Part shown: positions 61,403 to 64,000 of the stretch, piece by piece | Position numbering within the stretch: position 1 is the first letter of the stretch | Layout: each line of letters opens with the position of its first letter | DNA from: Vespa crabro | Taxonomy: Eukaryota; Arthropoda; Insecta; Hymenoptera; Vespidae | Assembly (NCBI RefSeq): GCF_910589235.1 | Contig: NC_060956.1 | Span: 22,188,973-22,252,972 of the forward strand | Length of the DNA stretch: 64,000 bases | Reading direction: 5' to 3' | The notes under the pieces: generated by a model | Databases searched by the model: none | Told to the model about the DNA's origin: nothing | What the model saw: only the letters and a program-made list of their open reading frames with translations | Position numbers and translations under genes: made by a program

Positions 61403-62636
61403 CATAAGTACTCATACGTAAGATAATTCGAGATGCGCGGTACAGATATATACGTCTATGTCGGATGCGTCTGTGTATGAAATCGTCGCACGGAAAAGAA
61501 CATAACTAAAAAAAAGAAAAAAGAAAAAAAAAAAAACTAATCGCAACGAATTAAAAAATCGGCAAGCCCGATATATTATTTATATATCGACGTTTTACCA
61601 GCTACGATGAATATCGACAGTAGAAATATAACCTTGGTAACGTCTCTCGTAACTTTAACAATAATAACAGACTAATATGAGATAGTCATATGATATAATA
61701 TATACAAGTTATATTTTGGTTTTCCATGTTCTTTCGTATCTTCTCTGCTTTAAAGTCTTTCCGCTTAGATCTAGCAATTTGATAACTCGTTGTTCTCAGC
61801 CGAGCAGAAGATATCGCCGAAACAACGAGAGCTCTTTTTCGAGGAAAGAAACGAGCAGTCCTCTCTCCTCCTCTTTGTCATTCGATCATGGAGCCTAGGC
61901 TAATGTCGTCGCTCTGTTCGATCGATCGACTTTTAATCGATTCTCTTTGAATTTCTCCGATTGTCAAAGAATGTATAACAAAATTCCTGATTATGGTCAT
62001 GACGATAATCAGGACAGGGAGAGTCTCATTTAATTCTTATCGAGCGGAACTCCTTACCAAGGTATAAAATCGAAAAGTATTCGAATGCCCGTGAGAGATA
62101 AAGAGTACGAATGATTTCCAACTAACGATGCGTTCGTTACATCGATATAATGAAATAAAAATGAAGAAAAAAAAAAAGGAAGTATTTGTGGTGTGGTTGA
62201 AGATGAGCTCTCGAAAGAGAGGCGATTTACCAGAGGCTAACAGTCTTCGGTGAAAGGAATGTATCCCAGGAAAGGAGTATAGTTTTTACAGCGCGATATT
62301 AGGTCGACGTCGCGATATATAAAATCGCCACGCCGAAGCGAGCTACTAAATAAAATTTGACGAAACGTTTTATCACGAAACGATGGAAGTAAGCGACGAC
62401 CCAAATTACCGGCTTGAGATCCTAAAGGGTTGACAAATTACTAGACCTATTTAAAAGTCGTTTTAACTAGCGAATAAAATAACTCGGCGTCTTTCGTATG
62501 AGACCAGAATTGGCGGCCGTCGAGCGGCTGTCGAGCGACCGTAGCTAGCGACGGAACCATGCGAAGCTTGCCATGCTGCTACACTTTTTTATCGTCCGAG
62601 TTTCACGGACAACATGTTGCCTGTGGACGACTGTGG

Positions 62637-64000
62637 TCATACCATCACCATGTCCTCGTCGACGCTTATAATAGTGGGAAAAGCGTTGTCCGCTGAGCTT
62701 TGCCTCTGTATGGGTTTCTTTCGTACCAGACCGTCTACGAGAAATAGAAAATAACGTTCTTAGAAGTAATGTTAAAGATTTGTAGGCAATTTCAAAGGAA
62801 TTTATACGTTTTACGGTATGACTGTCGTCATATCGTATCGTAGGTCGTTTATATTCGCGATTGCGTAGGATAGAAACACGGCTAAAATCCTAAGTAGTGA
62901 TACTTTAAAGTAGAGACAAACGTACCGGCGGAAGGTGGAAGCAAATCGTCGAGAGATCCGTCGTCCAAATCCGTTGCTGAGAGAAGGAGATCGTCGTCCG
63001 AAGAAGCACGGGTTAAGCTCGGCAACGTGGACGTCAATAAAGCCTTCTCCTTTTGGATCTCCTGTATGTGATCAACGAGCAACGCTTCCTCCTCGTCTCC
63101 TCGATCTCTCTCCCTATCGACACCCCCGCTTCGTGCCGTGATATTCGGCGTCGCTACGTTCAATTCCTCCGGGCTAAATATCTTGGAGGACCTTAAGCTC
63201 GAGAGTCGATGGGTCGCCGTGTGGCATGCGGATTCCAAAGTATTTATGTCGGCTAAAGTTGCTCTTACGACTCGCAATTTCTCTTGGACGATCGTTTCGA
63301 CGCAGCGGGTCTGTCTGCCCACATCTTGAAGCGAATCTTGTGCCGGTAGGGTTCGACTCGTTCTCAATATACACGGGGCGAAAACGATCGCCAAGGCGGA
63401 CGGTGACATTCGATTGTCCACTTCGTGCAAGGCCACTCTCGCCAGATGTACGATCAATCGTTCCATCAGATCGAAATTCGGCTTCGGCAATTTCTTCAGA
63501 ATTGCAAAGAGCGTGCTGATTCTATCGTGTGGGTCCGTCAAATTTGCGGCGTGAAGGAAATCGTCGTAATATTCGAAAGTCAATAGAGGCTCCGGCATAT
63601 CTCGAAAGAAGCTCTTCAAAACGGCTGCTAGAACGTGCACCTGATAATTCTCAAAGTCCACCTTCTCCAAATCGCCCTCGTCCATTTTAACTTTGAGCTC
63701 TCGTACTTTCGAACTTACTCCGCTCTTTCTGTATATACCCTCAGTGTATAATCCGTGCATCTCTATAGTCGTGATCAATCGATCGACTACCAGCGGTACT
63801 TTGCCGTCGCCGCAGTCCAATTTGTACAACGGAACGCCGAAAACTCTACGCGAATTAGCTTCGAGCATGGACGCTTCCTTTCCGCACTCGGGCGTTGCTT
63901 TCGTGTAACACTTCTTGTGACACGTCAGCTTGCAATCTGTTTGATGAGAAAAAGAAAAAAAGAAGAAGTGGTAGGTAAATACGATTGACAAAATGTATTC
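62637..64000 (-). CDS. Myo9: Unconventional myosin IX, C-terminal part (C1 zinc finger and RhoGAP), 5' part beyond window
   Basis: Class IX myosins are single-headed actin motors whose tail carries a C1 zinc finger and a RhoGAP domain that switches off Rho. The last two coding exons are here: 63936-62926 and 62734-62637 (stop TGA 62637-62639). The first begins inside the C1 domain (CKLTCHKKCYTKATPECG), so the motor, IQ motifs and the first half of the finger are beyond the right edge. RhoGAP follows from FGVPLYKL, with arginine-finger motif EGIYRKSG (Arg codon 63728-63730) and the conserved block NRMSPSALAIVFAPCIL. The Myo9-typical continuation ADINTLES and RLSSLR comes next, then an acidic SDDDLLL/DLDDGSLDDLL segment and an end in DEDMVMV. 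Both junctions are GT-AG and in phase (G|AC gives Asp). Chimaerins also join C1 to RhoGAP, but the IEMHGLYTEGIYRKSG and post-GAP sequences fit Myo9 better. Bases 63937-64000 are intron. Confidence 0.88.

Larger units (their letters stand above)
52001..62636. other. Non-coding region, part 4, downstream of Myo9
   Basis: No recognised gene. The section holds (ATGG)12 at 53894-53942, (AAGG)n near 56610-56630, dense (TA)n arrays between 57.7 and 59.1 kb, (AG)40 at 58697-58776, an A-rich purine stretch at 60298-60500, and a TA/TG/CG array at 61271-61402. The Myo9 3' UTR must begin at 62636 and extend leftward. I could not settle its poly(A) site; the nearest minus-strand AATAAA that I found is near 60886-60891, which may be too far. 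The 123-codon frame at 54662-55033 has no recognisable family. Confidence 0.45.

Overview
The window looks like nuclear DNA of an insect, most likely a hymenopteran. It is AT-rich but CpG is not visibly depleted. Several introns are under 100 bp while others run to several kb. Long (TC)n/(GA)n and (TA)n microsatellites are frequent, and one gene belongs to the arthropod Dpr family. The order assignment is inference. No bacterial, viral, plasmid or CRISPR signal was seen, and I recognised no transposon protein.

Three protein-coding genes can be supported. (1) Plus strand, 2360-3605: a complete four-exon 3-ketodihydrosphingosine reductase (KDSR), an ER enzyme of sphingolipid synthesis. (2) Minus strand, 10505-19661: a complete five-exon Dpr-family cell-surface protein with a signal peptide, two immunoglobulin domains and a hydrophobic C-terminus. 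I assembled it from splice sites whose reading phases agree at all four junctions, giving 304 residues. (3) Minus strand, 62637-63936 and beyond the right edge: the last two coding exons of an unconventional class IX myosin (half of a C1 zinc finger, a RhoGAP domain and the tail).

KDSR and dpr are convergent, with about 6.9 kb of low-complexity DNA between their stop codons. dpr and Myo9 point the same way, but 43 kb with no recognisable protein lies between them. That gap may hold dpr 5' exons and enhancers or a non-coding transcript; GC-richer blocks near 20.3, 26.4, 27.7 and 42.3 kb are the best places to look for promoters. The three genes have unrelated functions (lipid synthesis, neuronal cell recognition, actin/Rho signalling) and nothing suggests that they act together.

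I found no convincing new biological system. The observations most worth checking are translational and splicing features: a start-stop uORF that overlaps the KDSR start codon, a 112-codon out-of-frame uORF that would run over the dpr start and first Ig exon, in-frame or truncating intron-retention options in all three genes, and several perfect or near-perfect stem-loops in non-coding DNA.
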